Assembly (NCBI GenBank): GCA_947648875.1 | Contig: CANSPM010000022.1 | Span: 1 to 56,993, forward strand | Direction of reading: 5' to 3' | DNA from: an uncultured Lachnospiraceae bacterium | GTDB taxonomy: Bacteria; Bacillota; Clostridia; Lachnospirales; Lachnospiraceae | DNA length: 56,993 nucleotides | Shown here: in pieces, positions 39,287 to 48,589 of the stretch | Layout of the letters: each line of letters opens with the position of its first letter | How positions within the stretch are numbered: position 1 is the stretch's first letter | Position numbers and translations under genes: made by a program | Notes under the pieces: generated by a model | Databases searched by the model: none | What the model saw: the letters and a program-made list of their open reading frames with translations, nothing else | What the model was told of the DNA's origin: nothing

Positions 39287-39870
39287 TTACGCCTTATCTT
39301 CCCGCATCAGTCCCCGGCTTTTCTTATGATTGTACTTACAGGCATATATGAGATCCTCCGCCTTTTTGAGAAAATAGTCCAGGCTGTGGCCCCAAACCCA
39401 GTCCGGATAGGAACCGATACCGGTCTGTCGTTTATATTCCTTGCCAGACACTTTATTATATTCCTCTATCCCCTGTTCCATGCGGCAGACAATCTCCCGG
39501 GCACGGCCCTCTATATTTTTCCCCACAAAAGCCGCCAGAAACCCATCGCCGCCGATCCTGGCCGCAAGTTCCTGCCGCAGGCGGCCTCTTATGATATCTC
39601 CCAGGCTGTGCGGGCCTGCCCCCTGTACATGACCATGGGTATCATTAATCCTCTTCTGCCCGTCCATGTCCGGGGAAATGACGGGCAAATCAGCTCTTGC
39701 GCTTTCTCCGGCAGCCAGTGTACGGGTTCACCTTGCGATAAAATCCATTGGGGGTATACAGCCCCGTGAGCAGATCGCCCATATACATCTTTAGCTGCTG
39801 CTTCCGGAACCGCCGCAGTTCCATCAGGTGCCGGAAGCTGGAAGGAAAGGCCTGTATTGCCTGCATACAG
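39287..39870 (-). pseudogene. Decayed GGDEF (diguanylate cyclase) fragment
   Basis: Only a GGDEF domain remains. Its 5' part reads FRKQQLKMYMGDLLTGLYTP and GFYRKVN in one frame. A frameshift near 39720 leads to LAAGESARADLPVISPDMDG, KRINDTHGHV, then ARIGGDGFLAAF and SLDYFLKKAEDLIY in another. The signature is GGDGF instead of GGDEF, and other conserved residues are changed. No sensor domain is left; upstream lies the end of the GH2 gene. Confidence 0.7.
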
Positions 39871-39915
39871 TATAACAGATTTGAGCGCCTATGGAAAGAC
39901 CCGTGTGCCGGAATA

Positions 39916-42900
39916 TTAATTCCGACGGACAAATTGCAGGGCCTCCAGATCATAGTTGCTTCCCGGGAGAAAGATCAGTTCCAGGGTTCCCAGCCCTGTC
40001 AAAGCCTCCACAGGAAAGGTCTGGGGCGCGTACTCCGCCGTGCCCGGCACCTCCAGCACCCGGGTTTCCACGGCCCCTTCAACACGGGTAAAGTGGATAT
40101 GAATGGTGTTTCCCGGGAGCGGTGAACGCCCCCACAGCGTCACCTGCCCGGCTCCCCTCTCCCCGAAATCCATGTTTTCATATATAATGGTCACATTGTT
40201 GCCGATACCGGTGACGGCCCGGCTCTCCACCTGAAAGCTGTCGCCGTACACCCGGCTGCACTCCGCTCCCCAGAGTTTACTGTAGGCCTTCTCATAATAA
40301 GTAAAGGAAAAGCCCTTGATATGCACCTTGCTGTTTCGGAGCCGAAAAGCCACCGTGACCAGGCCCTTTAGTCTACAGGGCAGCTTCCAGGTCTCCTCCT
40401 GGTATACATTCCAGCGGGAGGGCTTTTGATAGGGGGCGTTTAACAGCAGCCTGCTGCCCTCCGCCTCCGGCACTCCCTGCCAGATCTCAATCTCATGGCG
40501 GGCATCGCTTAAAGCGAAGACCGGTACGGTGATCTCGTCGGAACCGTAATCCCCGAAATCCAGGTCCCTGTATACCGCGCCGCTGATACCGTCTCTGGCC
40601 GTGGCAATCCCTTTTTCGTTGCCGTTGGTAACCTCTCCGATGGTATCGCTGAACAGCCCTGCGGAGATAAAGGTATAGGGGCTTAAAAATGCCTGCCCAA
40701 GCCCCTGGGCTGTAAGTTCCAGCTGGGAAATGATCTTGACGGGGCTTTGCCCGGACTGGCAGCGCACATAGAAGTTCCCGTCCCCCATGGCCGTAATTCT
40801 GGCATGGCAGGCATCTAACGTCTCCACCCTGGCGTAGCTGATGGGGATGCCGTTTTGGTTGACCGCTTTCCAGTCCAGCGCCCGGTCCGTGGCATCCTTG
40901 GGACAGATTCTTGCCTCAATGATGATACTGCGGCGCTCCGCATTGAGGATATTTCCCTCCGGAGTCAACAATTCTACCTTTCTGACCGGGATTGTGTCCG
41001 GCAGGGCCGGTCCGCGCGCTGTCAGGCTCATGTCCCCGGGAGCCTGGCGCTCTGCCTCCCGGACATTTCCGTCCTCCACGGGCTCAGACAGGCCGTCCGC
41101 CCTCTGCCTTACATCCTCGCTGGCACAGGCGCCGGGACGCAGCCCCGCCGGGTCCACAGGAATCTCCAGGCTGGCCGCTTTAACCCCCCGGCCTTCCACG
41201 GTAATCCGGACACTGCCAGCCAGCGGGCCTGCCGCCTCATCCGTCGCTGTGTCCCCGTCTGCCAAAACGGGCCTGGATGCCACCACCGCCAGAAGTTTTC
41301 CGTTAAACAGTTTCCGCACGCAGCCCTTGTAAGGATCGTAATCCGTACTGTCCCCATTGTCCATACCCAACAGCCGCCCCTGTCCCTCCAGGGACAGCCG
41401 CACATAGTTCATGGCATTTTCCACCGGGTATCCGTGTTCGTCCACTGCGCTCACGGTGACAAAGCACAGATCTTCTCCGTCCCCGGAAAGCCGCTCTCTG
41501 TCCGCCTCCAGCACCAACTGCCCAGCATCCCCAAAGGAATGCCTGGACTGTCTGGCGATCTCCCTGCCCTCTCCGTCATAGGCCACAGCCGTGATCTCCC
41601 CCGGCTCATAGGGCACCTGCCAGTCCCCCTGTAGCCGCCTGCCCCGGGCATGATCAATATACTGCCTCCCCTGAGAGCGTCCGTTTACATAGAGTTCCAC
41701 ACTCTCCCCGTTGGTGCAGGCCCGCACATCTATAAGCTGGCTCGGATTCCAGTCCCAATGGGGATAGAGATGCACCATGGGATACTCTGCCGCCGGACGC
41801 CACTGGGCCTGAAACAGATAGTAGGCGTCCTTGGGGAAGCCCGCCGTGTCAATATAGCCGAAATAGGAGTTCTTGGTGTGGTAGGGGGTGGGTTCTCCGA
41901 TATAGTCAAACCCCGTCCACAAAAACTGCCCGAAAGTAAACTCCGCGTCTCTGTCGTCCGCAATACAGGCTTCCACACTGCGCGCCCCCCAGCTGGTACT
42001 GGAATTGCCCAGAGCCGAACACTGCTCGTCCTCATCCGCCAGCACGGACTGCCCCAGAGGGAAACGGTACACGCCCCGGCTCTGCACCACCGAGGCCGTC
42101 TCACTGCCGTAGATGATCCAATCCGGGTGCATTAAATGATGTTCCTTATAATATTTTTCCCCATAGTTATACCCCGCCACTTTCACGATGTCCGCGCAGT
42201 TCCGGGCGCCCTCCCAGGGCATAAAATTGGAGCCTATGGTGATTCTGGCATTACCTCTGGGATCGTGGGCGCGCACATAGTAAACCAGGCGGCGGGTAAT
42301 CTCCTCACCGTGGGCATCCGCGTGGGTATCGTAAATCTCATTTCCGATGGACCAGAGAAGAAGACAGGGATGATTGCGGTCCCTGCGAATCCAGGAGCGC
42401 ACGTCCCGCTGGGCCCACTCCTTAAAAAACCGGCCATAGTCATAGGGGGTTTTGCACCGCTCCCACATATCAAAAGCCTCGGACAGCACCAGAATCCCCA
42501 TCTCGTCCGCCAGTTCCATCACCTCCTGGGCGGGCATGTTGTGGCTGGTGCGCAGGGCGTTGACCCCCATCTCCTTTAAAATCCTGAATTTCCGGCGCAT
42601 GGCCTCCTTGTGAAACGCCGCTCCCAAACAGCCCAGATCGTGATGTTCACAGACTCCGTGGACCTTCACATATCTGCCGTTGAGGAAAAAGCCCCGGTCC
42701 GCAGTAAATTCCATCCGTCGCAGACCGACCGTGATCTCCTGGCTGTCCAGGAGCGCCACGTCGCGTCCTGCCAAATCGTCGCGCTCTGTGGCCGCAGATG
42801 CCGCTGTGATCTCCGCCAAGAGGCTGTTTTTTCCTGTGCGGACTGCGGTCTCCGGCATTTTTATGTTCTCATCATACAGAGATACTCTTAGCCGATAGCA

Positions 42901-43692
42901 GATGGGATGTTCCAGATCCCACTCCTCCAGCCCCGCCGGCATCACCCGCAAGGCAAAGCAAATCTGGCCGTCCTCCCGGGTAAAACGCTGCCCCCAGCCC
43001 AGATTGCGGACACAGACACCGTTCTGCCACAGGCTGTAGTGGCACTGGGTACTCTCGCCCACTGCCCCCGCGCATTCCGTCTCTATTTCCATCAAATAGC
43101 TGCCTTCGTCCGAATAGTCTCCCTCTTGCCCCGCCTTACCAGAAGCGGCCCCCGGAAGACACCGGTCCTCATTCTGCTTCCAGGTGGTATGCACATAAGT
43201 GCCGTCCAGGGGCAGATATACTGCCGGACATATTTTCAGCCACACATTGCGGTAAATACCCGCGCCGGAATACCACCGGCTGTTGGGACTCTGGTGGCGC
43301 ACCTGCATCAGCAGCTCGTTTTCCCCCGGCCTTAAATACTCCGTTATATCATGCGCAAAGGCGGAATAGCCGTATTTCCAGTCCCCCACTTTCTGCCTGT
43401 TGACATAGAGAGTGCTGTCCATATAGACGCCGTCAAAACGGAGTATAACCCGCTGCCCTCCCACATTGTGCAGACTCGTATCACAAGTGGAAACCGTATT
43501 TTCCCCGCCGCAGACAAAGATCTCCTTCCGATACCATCCTGTACTGTTTTCATAGAGATTGCGCGTATTGTAAATCAGCCAGTCATGGGGCAGGTCAATG
43601 GGCTGAAACTCTCTGATCCGTGTCTGTATATCGGAAAGTTCCGTTCCAAGCCGCGTTTTCAAAAAGCTCCAGTTACTGTTAAATAAGATCAT
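39916..43692 (-). CDS. Glycoside hydrolase family 2 protein (beta-galactosidase-like)
   Basis: A large cytoplasmic GH2 enzyme of 1258 residues without signal peptide. Domains: a sugar-binding jelly roll (about 1-175) with NSRWYSGAGIYRNVW; an Ig-like domain; and a TIM barrel (about 320-620) with general acid/base Glu452 in SIGNEIYD and nucleophile Glu531 in YGSETASV. The FLWTGFDYIGEPTPY segment then leads to a DUF4982-like domain (HLYPHWDW...VELYVNGRSQG) and C-terminal Ig/CBM-like domains. Family members act on beta-galactosides, beta-glucuronides or related linkages; the exact sugar cannot be read. ATG 43692 has GGAGATAAAGG upstream; the ATG at 43713 has none. A terminator separates it from the GH3 gene. 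Confidence 0.9.
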   Translation of the reverse strand: MILFNSNWSFLKTRLGTELSDIQTRIREFQPIDLPHDWLIYNTRNLYENSTGWYRKEIFVCGGENTVSTCDTSLHNVGGQRVILRFDGVYMDSTLYVNRQKVGDWKYGYSAFAHDITEYLRPGENELLMQVRHQSPNSRWYSGAGIYRNVWLKICPAVYLPLDGTYVHTTWKQNEDRCLPGAASGKAGQEGDYSDEGSYLMEIETECAGAVGESTQCHYSLWQNGVCVRNLGWGQRFTREDGQICFALRVMPAGLEEWDLEHPICYRLRVSLYDENIKMPETAVRTGKNSLLAEITAASAATERDDLAGRDVALLDSQEITVGLRRMEFTADRGFFLNGRYVKVHGVCEHHDLGCLGAAFHKEAMRRKFRILKEMGVNALRTSHNMPAQEVMELADEMGILVLSEAFDMWERCKTPYDYGRFFKEWAQRDVRSWIRRDRNHPCLLLWSIGNEIYDTHADAHGEEITRRLVYYVRAHDPRGNARITIGSNFMPWEGARNCADIVKVAGYNYGEKYYKEHHLMHPDWIIYGSETASVVQSRGVYRFPLGQSVLADEDEQCSALGNSSTSWGARSVEACIADDRDAEFTFGQFLWTGFDYIGEPTPYHTKNSYFGYIDTAGFPKDAYYLFQAQWRPAAEYPMVHLYPHWDWNPSQLIDVRACTNGESVELYVNGRSQGRQYIDHARGRRLQGDWQVPYEPGEITAVAYDGEGREIARQSRHSFGDAGQLVLEADRERLSGDGEDLCFVTVSAVDEHGYPVENAMNYVRLSLEGQGRLLGMDNGDSTDYDPYKGCVRKLFNGKLLAVVASRPVLADGDTATDEAAGPLAGSVRITVEGRGVKAASLEIPVDPAGLRPGACASEDVRQRADGLSEPVEDGNVREAERQAPGDMSLTARGPALPDTIPVRKVELLTPEGNILNAERRSIIIEARICPKDATDRALDWKAVNQNGIPISYARVETLDACHARITAMGDGNFYVRCQSGQSPVKIISQLELTAQGLGQAFLSPYTFISAGLFSDTIGEVTNGNEKGIATARDGISGAVYRDLDFGDYGSDEITVPVFALSDARHEIEIWQGVPEAEGSRLLLNAPYQKPSRWNVYQEETWKLPCRLKGLVTVAFRLRNSKVHIKGFSFTYYEKAYSKLWGAECSRVYGDSFQVESRAVTGIGNNVTIIYENMDFGERGAGQVTLWGRSPLPGNTIHIHFTRVEGAVETRVLEVPGTAEYAPQTFPVEALTGLGTLELIFLPGSNYDLEALQFVRRN

Positions 43693-43760
43693 GGCCTTTA
43701 TCTCCGTTTCCATTTTATGGTTTATTGTATGAAGTTTTGCGTCTTTAATCTTGAGATGCT

Positions 43761-43793
43761 AAAAAGCTGCCGCCTGATCACTCAAACGGCAGC
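43761..43793 (-). terminator. Terminator between GH3 and GH2 genes
   Basis: On the minus strand GCTGCCG pairs with CGGCAGC (43787-43793 with 43766-43772), followed by TTTTTAG. The GH2 gene must therefore have its own promoter within 43692-43761, or be read by leakage. Confidence 0.85.
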
Positions 43794-43859
43794 CTGTTAT
43801 TACTGCTTCTGTCTCAATATATTCTTTTCTTTACCGGTATCTGCCATCCCTCTGTTCCC

Positions 43860-46013
43860 CTATGCCAGTTTCACAATAAAGGTGATGCACTCTCTGCCGG
43901 TCAGCGCTCTGGTGCGGGCATCCGGCTGTCCCAGACCCACACTGATGGTAAAGGTCTTACCCTCCACCAGCCTCTCACCCTCCTCGTTCACCACGGTGAA
44001 GGCTTCCGCGCCAATGGGAACGGTTACGGACGCCTCTCCCTCCGCTCCGACCCAGGCTCTTGCAAAACCGCACAGCTTTGCCGCAGGCGTGGCATCCTCC
44101 GCGTCCTCCGCGCGGATGTAGACCTGTACCACCTCTCCTGTGCCCACCTGCCCGCGATTGGACAGCTTCACATGCAGCCGGAAAGCATCGGGACTTTCCA
44201 GCGTGATCTCGCCGCCGTTCACCGCCGGACTGCCGCTACAGCTCACCGCAGATACTTCCACATCCCCGTAAGTCAGACCGTAGCCGAAGGGATACAGCGG
44301 CTCTGTCTCTATGTAGCGGTAGGTTCTGCCCTTCATGGAATAATCCTCAAAGGCAGGCAGGTCCTCCGTATTTTTGTAGAAGGTCACCGGCAGTTTCCCG
44401 GAGGGAGACAACTCGCCAAACAGCAACTGCGCCACCACTTTGCCGCCTCTGGCGCCGGGATACCACAGCTGCATGATGGCATCCGCCCGCTCCTGCGCCG
44501 TACACAGATCCATGGCGCTGCCGGTCATGTTCAGCACGATGACTGGCTTGCCCGTTTTAAACACTGCCTCCACCAGATCTCTCTGAGGCTGGGGCAGCCG
44601 CAAATCCACCTTATCGCCGGAGGCATAGCTGTTGCCGGTATCGCCTTCCTCGCCTTCCAGAGTCTCGTCCAGGCCCACGCACAAAATCACCACATCACTG
44701 TTTTGTGCCACGCTGACGGCCTCCGCAATCCGGTCATTGGTGTGGCCCAGTCCCTCCGTCTTATCCTTAAACAGATGACAGCCCTCGGAATAATAGACTC
44801 TCACACCGTCACCCACAGCATCCTGAATGCCCTCCAGCACCGTGATGTACCGGGAAGACGTGCCATGGTAGTTGCCTACCAGCACCGCGCGGCTGTTGGC
44901 ATTGGGCCCCACCACGCCGATAGAGGTAAGCTGCTCCTTCTTGAGCGGCAGGATGCCGTTGTTCTTCAACAACACCACGCCTTCCGCCGTGGCCCTGTCA
45001 GCCAGAGCCAAATGCTCCCTGCACTCGATCCTGTCATAACCGATCTGATCAAACTCCGTCTCGTCAAACAGCCCCAGCAGGAACCGGGTAGTGAACAGTC
45101 TCTCCGCCGCCAGCGTGATCTCTTCCTCCGTCACCAGACCGTCCTGATAGGCCTTCATCATATGTAAATAGGTGTTGCCACAGTTCACGTCACATCCGGC
45201 CTTCAAAGCCATGGCGGCAGATTCCTCCGCCGTGTCCGTCACCATGTGATGCTCATGGAAGTCGCGGACCGCCCAGCAGTCGGACACATAGTGGCCTTCA
45301 AATCCCCACTCTCCCCGCAGAATGTCCTGCATCAGAGTCTTACTGCCGCAGCAGGGTTCTCCGTTGGTGCGGTTATACGCCCCCATGACGGCCTCCACGC
45401 CCGCTTCCTTTACCAGCTTTTCAAAGGCAGGCAGATAGGTCTCCCACATATCCTTTTTGGACGCCTTGGCATCAAACTGATGCCGAACAGCCTCCGGACC
45501 GGAATGAACCGCGAAATGCTTGGCGCAGGCCGCCGCCTGCATCACTTCGCCGTCCCCCTGTAGTCCCTCCACAAAAGCCTTTCCCAGCTCCCCTGTCAGA
45601 TAGGGGTCTTCCCCGTATGTCTCATGGCCTCTGCCCCATCTGGGATCGCGGAATATATTCACATTGGGGGACCAGAACGTAAGCCCCTTATAGATATCTC
45701 TGTCCTCCTGGGCGCTGTAAGCGTTGTACTTGGCGCGGCCTTCCACGCCGATCACCTTTCCCACCTGTTCCATCAGTTCCGTGTCAAAGGCCGCCGCCAT
45801 GCCGATGGCCTGGGGAAAGCTGGTGGCCACCCCTGCCCGGGCCACACCATGCAGGCCCTCATTCCACCAGTTATATGCGGGAACATGTAACCGGGGAATG
45901 GCAGGCGCATCATATCTCAGCTGCGATGCCTTCTCCTCCAGGGTCATCTGGCTTACCAGTTCCTGTGCTCTCTTTCTTGCGCTTGCTCTGTCTCTCACGG
46001 TTTTTTCCTCCAT
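43860..46013 (-). CDS. Glycoside hydrolase family 3 protein (beta-glucosidase/beta-xylosidase type)
   Basis: A 717-residue retaining GH3 enzyme without signal peptide, so cytoplasmic. The (beta/alpha)8 domain includes WSPNVNIFRDPRWGRGHETYG and AKHFAVHSGPE, with the nucleophile Asp at about residue 245 in HYVSDCWAV. The alpha/beta sandwich follows (GVVGPNANSRAVLVGNYHG), then a fibronectin III-like domain. The early WNEGLHGVA motif is typical of the beta-xylosidase branch, so xylo-oligosaccharides are a good guess for the substrate. It lies upstream of the GH2 gene on the same strand. Confidence 0.92.
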   Translation of the reverse strand: MEEKTVRDRASARKRAQELVSQMTLEEKASQLRYDAPAIPRLHVPAYNWWNEGLHGVARAGVATSFPQAIGMAAAFDTELMEQVGKVIGVEGRAKYNAYSAQEDRDIYKGLTFWSPNVNIFRDPRWGRGHETYGEDPYLTGELGKAFVEGLQGDGEVMQAAACAKHFAVHSGPEAVRHQFDAKASKKDMWETYLPAFEKLVKEAGVEAVMGAYNRTNGEPCCGSKTLMQDILRGEWGFEGHYVSDCWAVRDFHEHHMVTDTAEESAAMALKAGCDVNCGNTYLHMMKAYQDGLVTEEEITLAAERLFTTRFLLGLFDETEFDQIGYDRIECREHLALADRATAEGVVLLKNNGILPLKKEQLTSIGVVGPNANSRAVLVGNYHGTSSRYITVLEGIQDAVGDGVRVYYSEGCHLFKDKTEGLGHTNDRIAEAVSVAQNSDVVILCVGLDETLEGEEGDTGNSYASGDKVDLRLPQPQRDLVEAVFKTGKPVIVLNMTGSAMDLCTAQERADAIMQLWYPGARGGKVVAQLLFGELSPSGKLPVTFYKNTEDLPAFEDYSMKGRTYRYIETEPLYPFGYGLTYGDVEVSAVSCSGSPAVNGGEITLESPDAFRLHVKLSNRGQVGTGEVVQVYIRAEDAEDATPAAKLCGFARAWVGAEGEASVTVPIGAEAFTVVNEEGERLVEGKTFTISVGLGQPDARTRALTGRECITFIVKLA

Positions 46014-46184
46014 CAAGATTTTATAGATTGTAAAATATGATCAATTCTACGTTACCAGAAACGCCGCTTCTTTTCTCGCCATATTATGCTAATTTCTGGT
46101 CATCTGTTGCGGATGTCCGGAGACCGCCGGGAGAGACCCGCAAATTGCCTGCCAAAGGGGGAAATCAGCCCAAAGGTTTTGCGT

Positions 46185-46622
46185 TTATGAGAAACCTTCA
46201 AAAGCCCGGAGCATCCTCTCCACTGTTTCCAGATCCCTCTTCTCCTCATCCCGGTCATAGGTATAGTTTTCCGGAACCTCCGCAAACAATTTTATGTAGT
46301 CCATCTCGCTCTCCGGCAGTTCTCCCAGAGAGTGGACATCGGCGTAATAGACTCTTCCGGTATTGCTCCCCCTGCCGTCCTCCCACACATACTCATAATC
46401 CCACAAAGGAAGCAGGCTGGCATCGCTGATGCCGGTCTCCTCAAACAATTCCCTTCTGGCCGCCTCCATAGCCGTCTCATGGGGTTCCACATGACCGCCG
46501 GGATGCTCAAAACTCTCTCTGCGCCTGTGCCAGCAATAAACCCATCTGCCCTGATATCTGGTAAAAATAACCACAAAATCAATATGTTCCAGCCTTCCCG
46601 CCGGATAATCTGTCTTTGGCAT
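46185..46622 (-). CDS. NUDIX hydrolase
   Basis: A 145-residue NUDIX protein, which hydrolyses nucleoside diphosphates linked to another group. The Nudix box is complete: GGHVEPHETAMEAARRELFE followed by ETG, at about residues 41-63. The substrate is not predictable from the sequence. The ATG at 46622 has GGGGGAT upstream. A perfect 13-bp palindrome and a promoter lie in front of it. Confidence 0.88.
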   Translation of the reverse strand: MPKTDYPAGRLEHIDFVVIFTRYQGRWVYCWHRRRESFEHPGGHVEPHETAMEAARRELFEETGISDASLLPLWDYEYVWEDGRGSNTGRVYYADVHSLGELPESEMDYIKLFAEVPENYTYDRDEEKRDLETVERMLRAFEGFS

Positions 46623-46638
46623 ACCTATCCCCCTTGTG

Positions 46639-46651
46639 TTGTAAATTACAA
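46639..46651. promoter_or_regulatory. Operator-like palindrome before the NUDIX gene
   Basis: TTGTAA-A-TTACAA is a perfect palindrome of 13 bases, 17 nt upstream of the NUDIX start and downstream of its promoter. It could bind a dimeric repressor. The remaining spacer to 46962 contains promoters on both strands and no gene. Confidence 0.35.
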
Positions 46652-46716
46652 ATATACTTCGGCCGGATGCGGCGCAGAATCGCCCGCCTTTTTCGTAACG
46701 CTCGTCGGATAAAAAA

Positions 46717-46745
46717 ATTATACCACATATAAAGGGTTTTTTCCA
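46717..46745 (-). promoter_or_regulatory. Candidate promoter of the NUDIX gene
   Basis: Minus-strand TGGAAA (46740-46745), a 17-nt spacer and a perfect TATAAT (46717-46722), about 95 nt before the start. Confidence 0.55.
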
Positions 46746-46900
46746 GCTTTTCACAATTCACTTTTCGTTTTGTCTATCCCATGGCGGACCTGGCCGGTTT
46801 CAGGGTGACGGCGATATGGTGGATATTTTAGACTGTGATTTCCAGATTATCACCGGGGACACGAAAAAGGTATTTAATAATAGTAAAATACAGAAAAATA

Positions 46901-46929
46901 TTGCGCGCCATAGTGTCTTGTAATACAAT
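46901..46929 (+). promoter_or_regulatory. Candidate promoter of the glycosylation cluster
   Basis: TTGCGC (46901-46906), a 17-nt spacer and TACAAT (46924-46929), just upstream of the gene at 46963. Confidence 0.5.
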
Positions 46930-46962
46930 ACAAATATATCGCCTATGAGAAAGGAATACATT

Positions 46963-47322
46963 ATGGACACGAACAAGATCGAACAGATGGAAGCGCTTGA
47001 AACCCTGACGCAGTTTAACAGCCGCCTGTTGGACAATCTGCCCACTCTGATCCGGGAATTATCCGACAACCGGAAGCCGGATACGGATACATACCTGAAA
47101 AGTATCGTCGATGTCATCGGCTGGGAGATTGCGGTCATGAACGCCACCGCTCCCCTGCTGGCCGAGGCCCGGACACATGTGGACAAGGAGAGTTTTAACA
47201 GGTCCGTGCTGGCCTTAAACACCGCCATCGCCTCCGGAGCAGACCGGGAAATAGCCCTTGCCCTGCAAAACCTGACTCCTCACTTTGAGACGCTTGACGC
47301 CGCCCGGGAGGTACTTGCCTGA
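46963..47322 (+). CDS. Small helical protein of unknown function
   Basis: A 119-residue acidic protein, predicted largely alpha-helical, with no signal peptide or membrane segment. Segments such as MEALETLTQFNSRLLDNLP and FNRSVLALNTAIASGADRE look like amphipathic helices. I do not recognise the family. It has AAAGGA upstream of the ATG and lies 70 nt before the first CgeB-like glycosyltransferase, very probably in one transcript. A chaperone or acceptor-binding role for the glycosyltransferases is a guess. Confidence 0.7.
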   Translation: MDTNKIEQMEALETLTQFNSRLLDNLPTLIRELSDNRKPDTDTYLKSIVDVIGWEIAVMNATAPLLAEARTHVDKESFNRSVLALNTAIASGADREIALALQNLTPHFETLDAAREVLA

Positions 47323-47349
47323 TGTACAATTCACATTGTATTTGGGCCA

Positions 47350-47370
47350 GGCTGTCGCAACAGGACAGCC
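47350..47370 (+). promoter_or_regulatory. Hairpin next to the ribosome site of the first glycosyltransferase
   Basis: GGCTGTC pairs with GACAGCC (47350-47356 with 47364-47370), loop 7 nt. It ends 6 nt before the strong AAGGAGGAG site of the GTG-start gene, so it could tune translation. Confidence 0.45.
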
Positions 47371-47392
47371 CGCAAGAAGGAGGAGCAGGACT

Positions 47393-48547
47393 GTGAACAT
47401 CCTTTTTTATGACATGGGAAGCTACACCTATCGGGATTTTCTATATTATCTGGAAAAGGCCGGACATCACTGCAAAACCGTCTATTACCACTTTCCGGAC
47501 AAATTTGCGGATGCTTTTTTTGTTCACCGTTTTACAAAATATCTGACGGAGGGTTCCTACGACGCGGTAATCAGCGTCAACTTCTTTCCTCTGGTGGCGC
47601 AAATCTGCCATAAACACCGGATCAAGTACCTCTCTTGGTGCTATGACAGCCCGCTGGAGGATCGCTTGAAGGAGTATTTCTCCTATGAGACCAACTACAT
47701 CTTCCTGTTTGACCGGATCGAAGTGGAGAGCTACCGCAGGGAAGGTTATACCCAGGTGTTCCATCTGCCCCTGGCGGTGAATACGAAACGTCTGGATGCC
47801 CTGACCTTCAAACCGTCTCAGGTTACCGCCTATCGGGCGGACGTCTCCTTTGTTGGACATCTCTACGGTTCCCCTCTGGACGCACTGCTCTATCCGGCAG
47901 ACGAGTATTGCAAGGGATTTGTGGAAGGGATGATCCAGGCCCAGCTGCGGGTCTACGGGTACAATTTTCTGGAGAATCTGATCACAGACGCATTTCTGGA
48001 AAATCTGAACGGCGCTTTCCGGAAGCTGGGCCAGACCACAGTCTCCTTAAACCGCCGGGGATTGTCCTTCGCCATCGCCGCTCAGATCACCCATCTGGAA
48101 CGAACTTTTCTGATTGAGCAGATGGGTGAACTCTATGACACACACTTTTACTCCACCAAGCCCTACGACTTTTCCACTCCGGTCCAGTGCTGCGGCCCTG
48201 TGAAGTACCACACCGAGATGCCGGGGGTCTTCCGGTACAGCCGGTTGAATCTGTGCCCTACCTTAAAGAGCATTCAGTCCGGTATCCCCCTGCGCTCCCT
48301 GGATATTATGGGGGCCAAGGGAGTACTGCTGTCCAATTATCAGCCGGAACTTGCGGAATGTTTTGAGGATGAAAAGGATTTGATTCTGTATGGAAGCATG
48401 GAAGATGCCTTCGCCAAGGCAGATTTTTATTTAAAGCATGAGGAGCTTCGGGAAGCGATCGCGCTGAATGGCTATCAAAAAATCTGTGCGCATTTTGCCT
48501 ATCCGGATAAAATCAGAATCCTGTTTGAGACGGCGCAGTTGGGGTGA
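47393..48547 (+). CDS. CgeB/DUF3880-like glycosyltransferase
   Basis: A 384-residue soluble protein of the CgeB type, a GT-B-like fold. The N-terminal domain (MNILFYDMGSYTYRDFLYYL, then SWCYDSPLEDRL) resembles DUF3880. The C-terminal glycosyltransferase part contains VSFVGHLYG and the conserved end FRYSRLNLCPTLKSIQSGIP, then DIMGAKGVLLSNYQPEL. CgeB-like proteins modify spore or cell-surface proteins; the donor sugar is unknown. The GTG start is fixed by AAGGAGGAG 7 nt upstream. It is a paralogue of the gene at 52280, with the same motifs in the same order. Confidence 0.85.
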   Translation: MNILFYDMGSYTYRDFLYYLEKAGHHCKTVYYHFPDKFADAFFVHRFTKYLTEGSYDAVISVNFFPLVAQICHKHRIKYLSWCYDSPLEDRLKEYFSYETNYIFLFDRIEVESYRREGYTQVFHLPLAVNTKRLDALTFKPSQVTAYRADVSFVGHLYGSPLDALLYPADEYCKGFVEGMIQAQLRVYGYNFLENLITDAFLENLNGAFRKLGQTTVSLNRRGLSFAIAAQITHLERTFLIEQMGELYDTHFYSTKPYDFSTPVQCCGPVKYHTEMPGVFRYSRLNLCPTLKSIQSGIPLRSLDIMGAKGVLLSNYQPELAECFEDEKDLILYGSMEDAFAKADFYLKHEELREAIALNGYQKICAHFAYPDKIRILFETAQLG

Positions 48548-48589
48548 TAAGCTCATCCCGGCAGGATCAGAAAATGCAACTGAATACAA

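Noticed and set aside
44172..45167. 331-codon plus-strand frame opposite the GH3 gene
   Set aside because: Antisense to an enzyme with a complete set of GH3 motifs; no independent evidence.
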